Positions 53,201-63,200 are shown, numbered from the stretch's first letter. The stretch is DNA of 64,000 nucleotides from Hydractinia symbiolongicarpus (GCF_029227915.1 NC_079887.1:1736001-1800000); one strand, 5' to 3'. Notes: generated by a model from the letters alone, not told the origin. Numbers and translations are program-made.

Positions 53201-53970
53201 TTTCGTTTGCCGGCGATTAAACTTCTTTCATTAACCCTCTCATCAAAAATAAAAACATTTTTGAAAACTTCAATTCTCATGCGTTTTTGTGGTGAAAAAA
53301 AAAATTAAAAAATCGTTCGGGAAATGAGTTTACTCCCTGGGTACTTTCTTTGTATACATTCGACTATACGGGCCAAGCCCGGGATTTACGGGAAATCGCG
53401 GGATTTCGTTTGCCGGCGATTAAACCTCTTTTAATAAGCGTCTCATCAAAAATGAAAACATTTTTGAAAACTACAAGTCTCATGCGTTTTAGTGGTGAAA
53501 AAATAATTTAAAAAATCGTTCGGGAAATGAGTTTACTCCCTGGGTACTTTATTTGTATACTTTGGACTATACGGGCCGAGTCCGGGATTTACGGGAAATC
53601 GCGGATTTTCGTTTGAGGACGATTAAACTTCTTTTACTCAGCGTCTCATCAAAAATGAAAACATTTTTGAAAACTACAAGTCTCATGCGTTTTAGTGGTG
53701 AAAAAAAAATTTAAAAAATCGTTCGGAAAATGAGTTTACTCACAGGGTACTTTCTTTGTATACATTCGACTACACGGGCCAAGCCCGGGATTTACGGGAA
53801 ATCGCGGGATTTCGTATGCCGGCGATTAAACTTCTTTCATTAACCGTCTCATCAAAAATGAAAACATTTTTGAAAACTTCAAGTCTCATGCGTTTTTGTG
53901 GTGAAAAAAAAAAATTAAAAAATCGTTCGGGAAATGAGTTTACTCCCTGGGTACTTTCTTTGTATACATT
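50240..53970 (+). repeat. 10-mer higher-order repeat, about 1.8 copies
   Basis: A unit of 2,031 bp at 50,240-52,270 is repeated from 52,271 to about 53,970. Shared variants are CGTATGCCGG at 50,361 and 52,392 (and 51,782 and 53,813), CTCTAGCGTTTTAGTGTTG near 50,840 and 52,871, and GAGTGTACTCCC. This 10-mer contains B3 monomers (TTTGGAC, GAGGGCG or GAGGACG) and differs from the central 10-mers. The last monomers of the first unit (ACATTGGACTATACGG, TTTATGGGAAATTGC near 51,935-51,980) have no equal in the second. Confidence 0.85.
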
Positions 53971-55427
53971 CGACTATACGGGCCAAGCCCGGGATTTACG
54001 GGAAATCGCGGGATTTCGTTTGCCGGCGATTAAACCTCTTTTAATAAGCGTCTCATCAAAAATGAAAACATTTTTGAAAACTACAAGTCTCATGCGTTTT
54101 AGTGGTGAAAAAATGATTTAAAAAATCGTTCGGGAAATGAGTGTACTCCCTGGGTACTTTCTTTGTATACTTTGGACTATACGGGCCGAGTCCGGGATTT
54201 ACGGGAAATCGCGGATTTTCGTTTGAGGGCGATTAAACTTCTTTTACTCAGCGTCTCATCAAAAATGAAAACATTTTTGAAAACTACAAGTCTCATGCGT
54301 TTTAGTGGTGAAAAAAAAATTTAAAAAATCGTTCGGGAAATGAGTTTACTCCCTGGGAACTTTCTTTGTATACATTCGACTATACGGCCAAGCCCCGGAT
54401 TTACGGGAAAACGCGGGATTTCGTTTGCCGGCGATTAAACCTCTTTCATTAAGCGTCTCATCAAAAATGAAAACATTTTTGAAAACTACAAGTCTCATGC
54501 GTTTTAGTGGTGAAAAAAAAAATTAAAAAATCGTTCGGGAAATGAGTTTACTCACTGGGTACTTTCTTTGTATACATTCGACTATACGGGCCAAGCCCGG
54601 GATTTACGGGAAATCGCGGGATTTCGTTTGCCGGCGATTAAACTTCTTTTATTCAGTGTCTCATCAAAAATGAAAACATTTTTGAAAACTACAAGTCTCA
54701 TGCGTTGTAGTTGTGAAAAAATAATTTAAAAAATCGTTCGGAAAATGAGTTTACTCACAGGGTACTTTCTTTGTATACATTCGACTACACGGGCCAAGCC
54801 CGGTATTTACGGGAAATCGCGGGATTTCGTTTGCCGGCGATTAAACTTCTTTCATTAACCCTCTCATCAAAAATGAAAACATTTTTGAAAACTTCAATTC
54901 TCATGCGTTTTTGTGGTGAAAAAAAAAATTAAAAAATCGTTAGGGAAATGAGTTTACTTCCTGGGTACTTTCTTTGTATACATTCGACTATACGGGCCAA
55001 GCCCGGGATTTACGGGAAATCGCGGGATTTCGTTTGCCGGCGATTAAACCTCTTTTAATAAGCGTCTCATCAAAAATGAAAACATTTTTGAAAACTACAA
55101 GTCTCATGCGTTTTAGTGGTGAAAAAATAATTTAAAAAATCGTTCGGGAAATGAGTGTACTCCCTGGGTACTTTCTTTGTATACTTTGGACTATACGGGC
55201 CGAGTCCGGGATTTACGGGAAATGGCGGATTTTCGTTTGAGGGCGATTAAACTTCTTTTACTCAGCGTCTCATCAAAAATGAAAACATTTTTGAAAACTA
55301 CAAGTCTCATGAGTTTTAGTGGTGAAAAAATAATTTAAAAAATCGTTCGGGAAATGAGTTTACTCCCTGGGTACTTTCTTTGTATACTTTGGACTATACG
55401 GGCCGAGTCCGGGATTTACGGGAAATC

Positions 55428-55432
55428 GCGGA
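55428..55432. repeat. Target-site duplication, left copy
   Basis: GCGGA directly precedes the TGTT end and is repeated directly after the AACA end. In uninterrupted monomers the same site reads AAATCGCGGATTTTCG, so the five bases are duplicated host satellite. This fits integrase-mediated insertion. Confidence 0.93.
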
Positions 55433-55573
55433 TGTTAAAAACTGAGGACACGTGTGTTCAACATAATCTATTCTCAAAAATAATATTATTTACAGTTCTT
55501 CTTTCGTACTTGTTTTCGACATGCTCTCCATCGTATAGCGTGTACTCCATTAAAGTGTGTATTCGCTATAACA
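55433..55573 (-). repeat. 3' LTR of the retrotransposon
   Basis: A 141-bp LTR following the polypurine tract in element sense. It is 139/141 identical to the 5' LTR, about 1.4% divergence. As LTRs are made identical at insertion, this implies a fairly recent insertion; no date can be given without a mutation rate. Confidence 0.95.
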
Positions 55574-55582
55574 TCTTCCCCT
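55574..55582 (-). other. Polypurine tract
   Basis: On the minus strand, AGGGGAAGA lies directly before the TGTT of the 3' LTR. This is the expected place and composition for the plus-strand DNA primer. Confidence 0.88.
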
Positions 55583-55703
55583 GAAACAGCAAAACAAAAG
55601 AGAAGCAACTTGTCCTATACATAACATAAATTTCTAACATAACTACGTGTCTGTCTAAACGTCTGTCGAATTGCTATCTACAGATGTCTTGAAAGTTCAT
55701 TGG
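55583..55703 (-). other. Retrotransposon 3' untranslated stretch
   Basis: About 120 bp between the Pol stop and the polypurine tract. No reading frame of note and no envelope-like sequence. Nothing else is recognised here. Confidence 0.6.
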
Positions 55704-56141
55704 TTAGTGTGTTTTCCATTCTTGTATTGGTCTTCTATATCGTTTTGGATATGTCTTTCTCGACTGCGGTTCTTTCGACGTTCGCTGTGACGCAGAGTTG
55801 TTTTTCATGGTTGTTTTAGAAGTAGATTTGGGGCCGCTATTCTCAAGTTCAGGTCTGTGAACGGTAACATGGTGTTCCTCATCATCCTCATCCTCAGTGT
55901 CTATTTTTATTGGCACATGTTTGGCAGTATCTGGAATTGGTTTGAAATGAGATATGTTGCGGGTGATCTGGTGTTCTGTTTCCTTATTCATCGCAGTGAT
56001 CATCGTTCCTTTGATATCAGTAACGTGGTATGGATTCGGATTGAAAGGAGGTGTCACTTTGTTTATCCTTTTCTGTTTCACCAAAACGCGGTCACCGATG
56101 TTTAGTTCTTGTTCTTGTGTGTATCTGTTGTTATCGGCATA
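55704..56141 (-). pseudogene. pol: Integrase C-terminal tail after nonsense codon
   Basis: Same frame as the preceding fragment, separated only by a TAA. The first part contains IGDRVLVKQKR and then VTPPFNPNPYHVTDIKG, the usual C-terminal integrase module with a Pro-rich PF.PNPY segment. The rest is charged and low in complexity (an acidic EDEDDEE stretch, then a basic PKRYRRP end), as is common for integrase tails. It is 145 codons plus stop and has no ATG start near its beginning. It would be translated only by readthrough. Confidence 0.85.
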
Positions 56142-57419
56142 TTATTTTGCTTTTTGTTTACTGTCTTGGTCATTTTTGTTTAACTGTAGTTCGATGGAGT
56201 CGTCAACTTTGCTAAAAAAGTCGGGAATAGCACATCGTATTTTGCGATTATACATAAGGTCGGCTGGAGGAATATTTGTTGTAGAATGAGGTGTTATACG
56301 GTACACCATCAAGAAGTTCTGCACTTCTTCGACGTACGACTTGTTTTCAATGTGTACTGTACAGATTATTTTCGTCAATGGTAACATGAATCTCTCGACC
56401 TCGCCATTCGCTTGTGGCCATAGGGGCGTAACCCTCCTATGATATATTCTCCTCTTTTCCATATATCTTTTCACTTCACTGGAACGAAACGGCGGTCCGT
56501 TATCGGAAACAAGTGTTTCCGGATTTCCAAAGTGTGCAAAGGTATCGTTACAAATGTTGGTGAAGTTCTTTGCTGTGGTATTGTTTGTGAATGCCACGAC
56601 AGGATATCTACTCCGCTGATCTATCATTACTAAGGCATACTTATTGTCAGGGAGCGGTCCCAAGTAATCTGCGTTGACTGTTTGCCATATACGAGCCGGT
56701 AATTCTGTTGGCTGGATGGGTGGTAGCTTAGATTTCTTGCTGACAGATTGACATGGAATGCAGTTGTTTACTTCATCTGTTACTAGTTTGTCCATGCCGG
56801 TGAACCAAACTTTACTTCGCAGAAGGGCTTTTGTTTTTGATAATCCCTGATGACCAACGTGGGCAAGTTTAACTACTGTACGGTGGTATATTCTTGGTAA
56901 TACAATTCGTTTGTCCTTCAGTATTAGATTCTGTTCTGAATTCAAGGTTAAGGAATCTTTTATTTTGTGGAAGTGTTTTAATAACTTTTTTTCGTCTGAT
57001 TCTGGAGCTTCTTCCAGATGTCGCCATTTGTTTGTGCTAATAATTAATATCAATTGTTTTAATGCTGGGTCAGCTAGTGTGGCGGTTTTTATATCATTAA
57101 TGTCTAAAGCGTTTGGTGTTGCGTACGACGTGAGAAAATTAACGTGTTTTTCGATGTATTTTGTATCTGTGCCAATAGACGTTGGATTTCGGCTTAGGTA
57201 GTCACATATGTTATCTGCAGAACTGACGTAATCTGTTTTAAATTTGTACCTCTGTTGTCGCAACATCATTCGTTCAATTCGCGGGGGCGGTGTTGATTTG
57301 GGATTGTTCAGTATATTTACTAATGCTTTGTTGTCGCTAAAAAGTGTGAAGTGCTTTCCGTAAAGGTACAAATTGTTTTTTTCACATGCATAAGTCGCTG
57401 CTAAACATTCCCGTTCTAT
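56142..57419 (-). pseudogene. pol: Pol fragment: RNase H end and integrase core
   Basis: This continues Pol in another frame after the one-base loss near 57,419-57,421, and has no convincing start of its own. Counting from the TTG codon at 57,371, residues 1-60 finish RNase H (TLFSDNKAL near 9-17, then SADNICDYLSR). Integrase follows with an HHCC zinc module (H171, H174, C204, C207, context AHVGHQG and CIPCQ). The catalytic triad is Asp235 (NADYLGP), Asp290 (SDNGPPF) and Glu326 (NGEVERF), with 35 residues between the last two, as in D,D35E integrases. It ends at TAA (56,142-56,144), after the core and before the C-terminal domain. Catalytic residues look intact, so the break is recent. Confidence 0.9.
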
Positions 57420-60037
57420 TGGGAGTAATTCATTTCCGGTTGCGTAAGTGATCTTGAAGAGTAAGATATCACATCTATGTCATTTTTCTTACAATTTTTT
57501 TGAAGTAGGATCGCTGAAATTCCTACTGGGCTTGCATCGCAGAACAAGAGTGTTTCTTTGTTTTCGTCAAAGTATGACAGACACGACTTTTCGGATAATG
57601 TTGTTGTCAAAGTTACAAACGCTTCTTGGCATTCTGTATTCCACTCAAATTTTACATCTTTTCGCGTTAAACGTCGGAGAGGATAAGTAATGGTACTGTA
57701 GTTCGGAATGAATCTTTTCAAATAATTAATCATCCCCAAAAAGCTTCTTAATGATTTGACGTCTGTAGGTCGGTTGACGTTTAAAAGACCGTTAATTTTT
57801 GTCGGACTTGGTCTCATCCCCTCTGCTGAAAACACATAGCCGAAATACTCAAGGTTATGTTGGTCAAACAAGCATTTGTGTAGGTTTAATGTAATTCCCT
57901 TATCTGATAGTGTCTTAAACACTTGTGTCAAGATTCTGTCATGTTCTTCTGTCGTTTTTGCGTAAACTAGTATATCATCGGCAATATTGTCTGCACCGTT
58001 TATGTCTGAAAGTATTGATTGGTTCGTATGTTGTAGTTCCTCTGAAGCACTATTTGCACCAAATATTAATCGTTTGTATTGCATAATTTTGTCTTGTGTG
58101 CGGAACGCTGTTATATATCTGCAAGACTCGTCTAGTTCTAACTGGTGGAATGCTGCGTTAAGGTCTAGTTTAGTAAAGTGTTTGCTGTCCTGAAGTTTTA
58201 CAAGTAGGTCGTCAACAGTAGGCGTGGGATAACGTGTTCTTACTATCGCTCTGTTTGCGCATCTCATGTCGACACATATGCGAATACCGTTATTGCCCTT
58301 GGGTACGACAACAATTGGGTTGACCCACGGCGTCGTTTGTCCCTTAACTTCCTCTATAATATCTTGTTGCTGTAATTTTTCTATCTCTGCTTTCACTTTC
58401 TGTCTTAGTGCAAATGGGATACGTCGTTCCGCCTGTGTGACCGGTGTCACTTTCTCGTCAATATGTAGTTTGACCTTATAAATCGTAAATTTGCCGATCT
58501 TATTGCTAAAAAGCTTCTCTTTGTAAACTTCAATCAACGCACGTAATCTAGTAGGTGGTTGAACTTTTTGGGCATGTTTTGTTTTGCTCTCCCTCGTGCT
58601 GTTTTTTGTTTCCACATTAATCTTATATGCCGCATTGTTTGTGTTTCTAGATTTATCTGGTTTCTTTTGAGGAATCGCGTCATCCTTTGGCATAATTATT
58701 AATTTTAATTCGAGGGCAGTTTTGCCGTTTAAAAGATTTTTGTGGTCAGTGTTAATTACATAAAAATCTTTTGTTGTAAGGCTGTGCTTATTTTCGATAA
58801 CGAGGTTAATTTTTCCGAGGACTTTTAATTTGGGTTCGTTCGAGCCGTATGTGATCACCTTGGTGGCTGTCTTTTGTAAGCGAAGTTTCGTGCCACAATT
58901 TTCGTTCACTTTGTGAAATGTTTTTGTGCTCAAAATATTCAAAGCAGAACCGGTATCTATTAAGAATCGTGTGGGTGTGACCCCTTCTACCTTCACTTTT
59001 GTATAAAATCTTTCTATAGAATTTACTGACGCATAATCTTTGATCTCACTATTCTCAACGCAAACCGAAACTTTTGACTCATAGTGTGTATTTGAATTAG
59101 AACGGACACTAGCAATACAGTTATTGTTGTTGTTGTTAGCATTCCCCGCGGTAGATAACATAAATAGATTTAAACTGTTCACATTTTCGGCACCAGAGTC
59201 AGAGGAATCAGAAGTAGCCGTATTGTTGTTCACGAAGCGCCTTCCTCGAGATATCGGACCCCTAGCACTACTTTTGCAGCAACGGGCAAAATGACCGATC
59301 TTGTGGCATTTATTACATTCTTTCCCTTCGGCCGGACATGCCTGAGAATGTGGGTAGTCGTTCCCACATCTATAACATGTTTTATAGTTATCTTTTCGGC
59401 TACTGCTATTCCCTCTGCTCGACAAGTTCTTACCTCTGAGTGTTTCCAGTTTCTTTGTAAGTCGGTTAATTTCTTCCTGTGGATTCATCGAACGCTCTAC
59501 ATCATCGGCTTGTTGATCTGCATCCTCCAAATGTTTTCCATAAATCAATAAGTCTGCTAAACTAATTGCTGTATTCTTAAATGCGTGTTTACGAATTTTG
59601 CTGTTATGAGTAGATAAAACAATTTGTTGTTTAAGCTCTTTGTCCAAATTTGTTCCAAAGTCACATTTATTCGCCTGCTGTTTCAACCGTATGTAAAACT
59701 GATGAATGTTTTCGTCGGGGTGTTGTTTTAGTTTTCTAAATGCATACACTTCATAATCGATGTTTTTCTTAGGTGAAAAATAACCATCAAATATTGTCAT
59801 GGCGTTTGCAAACGTTTCATCTGTACGTGGTACTAAAAGATTGTCGTATATGTCATACACCTCTTCACCAATGTAATTAAGCAATAAGGCTAATTTCTGC
59901 TTGTCTTCTTCAACGTTCAGAGCGACGCACAAGTTTAAAAAACGTTTCTTATATTTTTCCCATCGAGTTGAGATTGTAGTAAAATCAGCCGTATCAAACT
60001 TTGGAAAAGTTGGAAGGTTTAAAGTTGAAATAGCCAT
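57416..60037 (-). CDS. gag-pol: Gag-Pro-RT polyprotein, RNase H truncated
   Basis: An 873-residue frame starting at an ATG in good context (ACTATGG). Residues 1-200 are a retrotransposon Gag region (DFTTISTRWEKYKKRF near 18-33). Two zinc knuckles follow: C221-C224-H230-C234 (atypical spacing, X5 then X3) and C241-C244-H249-C254 (canonical). An Asn run lies near 299-306, encoded by GTT/AAC triplets. The aspartic protease motif is LIDTGS with Asp361. Reverse transcriptase spans about 540-720, with KLDLNAAFHQ (Asp625), FGANSA (659-664) and IADD (Asp687, Asp688). The RNase H region begins after the connection SFLGMINYLKRF; its first acidic residue is Asp834 in LFCDAS. The frame ends at TAG in the middle of RNase H because of a one-base loss. 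Gag and Pol share one frame, so no programmed shift is needed between them. Proteins act in cytoplasmic particles that copy the element RNA. Confidence 0.93.
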   Translation of the reverse strand: MAISTLNLPTFPKFDTADFTTISTRWEKYKKRFLNLCVALNVEEDKQKLALLLNYIGEEVYDIYDNLLVPRTDETFANAMTIFDGYFSPKKNIDYEVYAFRKLKQHPDENIHQFYIRLKQQANKCDFGTNLDKELKQQIVLSTHNSKIRKHAFKNTAISLADLLIYGKHLEDADQQADDVERSMNPQEEINRLTKKLETLRGKNLSSRGNSSSRKDNYKTCYRCGNDYPHSQACPAEGKECNKCHKIGHFARCCKSSARGPISRGRRFVNNNTATSDSSDSGAENVNSLNLFMLSTAGNANNNNNNCIASVRSNSNTHYESKVSVCVENSEIKDYASVNSIERFYTKVKVEGVTPTRFLIDTGSALNILSTKTFHKVNENCGTKLRLQKTATKVITYGSNEPKLKVLGKINLVIENKHSLTTKDFYVINTDHKNLLNGKTALELKLIIMPKDDAIPQKKPDKSRNTNNAAYKINVETKNSTRESKTKHAQKVQPPTRLRALIEVYKEKLFSNKIGKFTIYKVKLHIDEKVTPVTQAERRIPFALRQKVKAEIEKLQQQDIIEEVKGQTTPWVNPIVVVPKGNNGIRICVDMRCANRAIVRTRYPTPTVDDLLVKLQDSKHFTKLDLNAAFHQLELDESCRYITAFRTQDKIMQYKRLIFGANSASEELQHTNQSILSDINGADNIADDILVYAKTTEEHDRILTQVFKTLSDKGITLNLHKCLFDQHNLEYFGYVFSAEGMRPSPTKINGLLNVNRPTDVKSLRSFLGMINYLKRFIPNYSTITYPLRRLTRKDVKFEWNTECQEAFVTLTTTLSEKSCLSYFDENKETLLFCDASPVGISAILLQKNCKKNDIDVISYSSRSLTQPEMNYSQ

Positions 60038-60134
60038 AGTTTGTAATACACACGAATTACACCAAGATTAATTTCTTCTGATAATGAAGTAAATTTCTGT
60101 TGTTGTTTAGGATCTTTCGTTAAAAATATAATTT
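60038..60134 (-). other. Retrotransposon leader
   Basis: About 100 bp of untranslated leader between the primer-binding site and the gag start. It is AT-rich and shows no further recognisable element. A packaging signal may lie here, but I see no specific support. Confidence 0.6.
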
Positions 60135-60144
60135 CTCGTCGCCA
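60135..60144 (-). other. Primer-binding site, tRNA-Ser-like
   Basis: On the minus strand, one base inside the 5' LTR, the sequence reads TGGCGACGAG and then AAATT. The ten bases are complementary to the 3' end (CUCGUCGCCA) of animal tRNA-Ser(GCU) as I recall it. A Ser primer is described for Mag elements. The match stops after ten bases. The tRNA comparison is from memory and was not searched. Confidence 0.72.
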
Positions 60145-60145
60145 A

Positions 60146-60286
60146 TGTTAAAAACTGAGGACACGTGTGTTCAACATAATCTTTTCTCAAAAATAATATT
60201 ATTTACAGTTCTTCTTTCGTACTTGTTTTTGACATGCTCTCCATCGTATAGCGTGTACTCCATTAAAGTGTGTATTCGCTATAACA
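60146..60286 (-). repeat. 5' LTR of the retrotransposon
   Basis: A 141-bp direct repeat of 55,433-55,573, with TGTT and AACA ends. In element sense this is the promoter-bearing LTR. It contains CACGTG (an E-box-type palindrome, near 60,164) and the AT palindrome AATAATATTATT. No clear TATA box can be assigned with confidence. It differs from the other LTR at two bases (60,183 T against A at 55,470; 60,230 T against C at 55,517). Confidence 0.95.
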
Positions 60287-60291
60287 GCGGA
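60287..60291. repeat. Target-site duplication, right copy
   Basis: The second copy of GCGGA, followed by TTTTCGTTTGAGGGCG, which restores the B3-type monomer broken at 55,432. Confidence 0.93.
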
Positions 60292-63200
60292 TTTTCGTTT
60301 GAGGGCGATTAAACTTCTTTTATTCAGCGTCTCATCAAAAATGAAAACATTTTTGAAAACTACAAGTCTCATGCGTTGAAGTTGTGAAAAAATAATTTAA
60401 AAAATCGTTCGGAAAATGAGTTTACTCACAGGGTACTTTCTTTGTATACATTCGACTATACGGGCCGAGTCCGGGGTTTACGGGAAATGGCGGGTTTTTG
60501 TTTGCTGGCGATTAAACCACTTTCATTAAGTGTCTCATCAAAAATGAAAACATTTCTGAAAACTACAAGTCTCATGCGTTTTAGTGGTAAAAAAATAATT
60601 TAAAAAATCGTTCGGGAAATGAGTTTACTCACAGGGTACTTTCTTTGTATACATTCGACTATACGGGCCAAGCCCGGGATTTACGAGAAATCGTGGGTTT
60701 TCGTTTGCCGGCGATTAAACTTCTTTCATTAACCGTCTCATCAAAAATGAAAACATTTTTGAAAACTACAAGTCTCATGCGTTTTAGTGGTGAAAAAAAA
60801 AATTAAAAAATCGTTTGGGAAATGAGTTTACTCACTGGGTACTTTCTTTGTATACATTCGACTATACGGGCCAAGCCCGGGATTTACGGGAAACCGCGGG
60901 ATTTCGTTTGCCGGCGATTAAACTTCTTTCATTAACCGTCTCATCAAAAATGAAAACATTTTTGAAAACTTCAAGTCTCATGCGTTTTAGTGGTGAAAAA
61001 AAAAATTAAAAAATCGTTCGGGAAATGAGTTTACTCCCTGGGTACTTTCTTTGTATACATTCGACTATACGGGCCAAGCCCGGGATTTACGGGAAATCGC
61101 GGGATTTCGTTTGCCGGCGATTAAACCTCTTTTAATAAGCGTCTCATCAAAAATGAAAACAGTTTTGAAAACTACAAGTCTCATGCGTTGTAGTGGTGAA
61201 AAAATAATTTAAAAACTCGTTCGGGAAATGAGTTTACTCCCTGGGTACTTTATTTGTATACTTTGGACTATACGGGCCGAGTCCGGGGTCTACGGGAAAT
61301 CGCGGATTTTCGTTTGAGGACGATTAAACTTCTTTTACTCAGCGTCTCATCAAAAATGAAAACATTTTTGAAAACTACAAGTCTCATGCGTTTTAGTGGT
61401 GAAAAAAAATAATTAAAAAATCGTTCGGGAAATGAGTTTACTCACTGGGTACTTTCTTTGTATACATTCGACTATACGGGCCAAGCCCGCGATTTACGGG
61501 AAATCGCGGATTTCGTTTGCCGGCGATTAAACTTCTTTCATTAACCGTCTCATCAAAAATGAAAACATTTTTGAAAACTTCAAGTCTCATGCGTTTTATT
61601 GGTGAAAAAAAAAATTAAAAAATCGTTCGGGAAATGAGTTTACTCCCTGGGTAGTTTCTTTCTATACATTCGACTATACGGGCCAAGCCCAGGGATTTAC
61701 GGGAAATCGCGGGATTTCGTTTGCCGGCGATTAAACCTCTTTTAATAAGCGTCTCATCAAAAATGAAAACATTTTTGAAAACTACAAGTCTCATGCGTTG
61801 TAGTGGTGAAAAAATAATTTAAAAAATCGTTCGGAAAATGAGTTTACTCCCTGGGTACTTCTTTGTATACTTTTGACTATACGGGCCGAGTCCGGGGTTT
61901 ACGGGAAATGGCGGGTTTTCGTTTGCCGGCGATTACACTTCTTTTATTCAGCGTCTCATCAAAAATGAAAACATTTTTAAAACCTACAAGTCTTATGCGT
62001 TTTTGTGGTGAAAAGGTAATTTAAAAAATCGTTTTGGAAATGAGTTTACTCACAGGGTACTTTCTTTGTATACATTCGACTATACGGGCCAAGCCCGGGA
62101 TTTACGGGAAATCGCGGGTTTTCGTTTGCTGGCGGTTAAACCACTTTCATTAAGCGTCTCATCAAAAATGACAACATTTTTGAAAACTAAAAGTCTTATG
62201 CGTTTTAGTGGTGAAAAAATAATTTAAAAAATCGTTCTGGAAATGAGTTTACTCACTGGGTACTTTCTTTGTATACATTCGACTATACGGGCCAAGACCG
62301 GGATTTACGGGAAATCGTGGGTTTTCGTTTTCCGGCGATTAAACCTCTTTCATTAAGCGTCTCATTAAAAATGAAAACATTTTTGAAAACTACAAGTCTC
62401 ATGCGTTTTAGTGGTGAAAGAAAAATTTAAAAAATCGTTCGGGAAATGAGTTTACTCCCTGGGTACTTTCTTTGTATACTTTTGACTATACGGGCCGAGT
62501 CCGGGATTTACGGGAAATCGCGGATTTCGTTTGCCGGCGATTAAACTTCTTTCATTAACCGTCTCATCAAAAATGAAAACATTTTTGAAAACTTCAAGTC
62601 TCATGCGTTTTAGTGGTGAAAAAAAAATTTAAAAAATCGTTCGGGAAATGAGTTTATTCCCTGGGTACTTTCTTTGTATACATTCGACTATACGGGCCAA
62701 GCCCGCGATTTACGGGAAATCGCGGATTTCGTTTGCCGGCGATTAAACTTCTTTCATTAACCGTCTCATCAAAAATGAAAACATTTTTGAAAACTACAAG
62801 TCTCATGCGTTTTAGTGGTGAAAGAAAAATTTAAAAAATCGTTCGGGAAATGAGTTTACTCCCTGGGTACTTTCTTTGTATATATTCGCCTATACGAGCC
62901 AAGCCCCGGATATACGGGAAAACGCGGGATTTCGTTTGCCGGCGATTAAACCTCTTTCATTAAGCGTCTCATCAAAAATGAAAACATTTTTGAAAACTAC
63001 AAGTCTCATGCGTTTTAGTGGTGAAAAAATAATTTAAAAAATCGTTCGGGAAATGAGTTTACTCCCTGGGTACTTTCTTTGTATACTTTTGACTATACGG
63101 GCCGAGTCCGGGATTTACGGGAAATCGCGGATTTTCGTTTGCCGGCGATTAAACTTCTTTTATTCAGCGTCCCATCAAATATGAAAATATTTTTGAAAAC

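Larger units (their letters stand above)
1..55432 (+). repeat. 203-bp satellite array, left part
   Basis: Head-to-tail copies of a monomer of about 203 bp, roughly 273 of them, fill this whole stretch with no unique sequence between them. The anchor GAGTTTACTC recurs at 147, 350, 553, 757 and so on. Most unit lengths are 202-204 bp, varying through A-run length and single-base indels. Each unit has an AT-rich half with A/T tracts and a GC-richer core containing CGGG, CGCGGG and GGCGATTAAAC. All copies read in the same direction. No cellular gene is visible here; short reading frames of 62-121 codons are the monomer itself read in one frame. Tandem structure and higher-order organisation suggest centromeric or pericentromeric heterochromatin, which is inference. 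I do not recognise the satellite family. Confidence 0.97.
55433..60286 (-). mobile_element. Ty3/gypsy LTR retrotransposon, defective
   Basis: A 4,854-bp element bounded by two 141-bp LTRs that begin TGTT and end AACA, flanked by the 5-bp duplication GCGGA. It reads on the minus strand: 5' LTR (60,146-60,286), primer-binding site, leader, gag-protease-RT-RNase H-integrase, a short tail, polypurine tract, 3' LTR (55,433-55,573). The domain order with integrase after RNase H is the Ty3/gypsy (Metaviridae) arrangement. Short LTRs, a Ser-tRNA-like primer site, paired zinc knuckles and the IADD polymerase motif suggest the Mag lineage, which is inference. No envelope-like frame is seen. Pol carries one frameshift and one nonsense codon, so the copy is not autonomous as sequenced. 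Confidence 0.95.

Noticed and set aside
1-55432. CRISPR array
   Set aside because: Units are about 203 bp with no unique spacers between short repeats; the whole unit repeats. The locus is eukaryotic.
55704-56084. Separate accessory or envelope gene at the 3' end of the element
   Set aside because: It is in frame with the integrase fragment after a single stop, and its first part is the integrase C-terminal module. No signal peptide or membrane segment is seen.
57416-57421. Programmed frameshift between Gag and Pol
   Set aside because: The break is in RNase H, far beyond the Gag-protease border, and I see no clear slippery site with a following structure. Loss of one base is simpler.
57987-59551. 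Plus-strand frames inside the retrotransposon
   Set aside because: They lie opposite the gag-pol frame, lack recognised motifs, and are typical antisense shadows of a long coding region.
60146-60286. Solo LTRs or further mobile elements elsewhere in the array
   Set aside because: Apart from the two LTRs of the one element, I found no TGTT...AACA copy and no break in the monomer pattern larger than a few bases.
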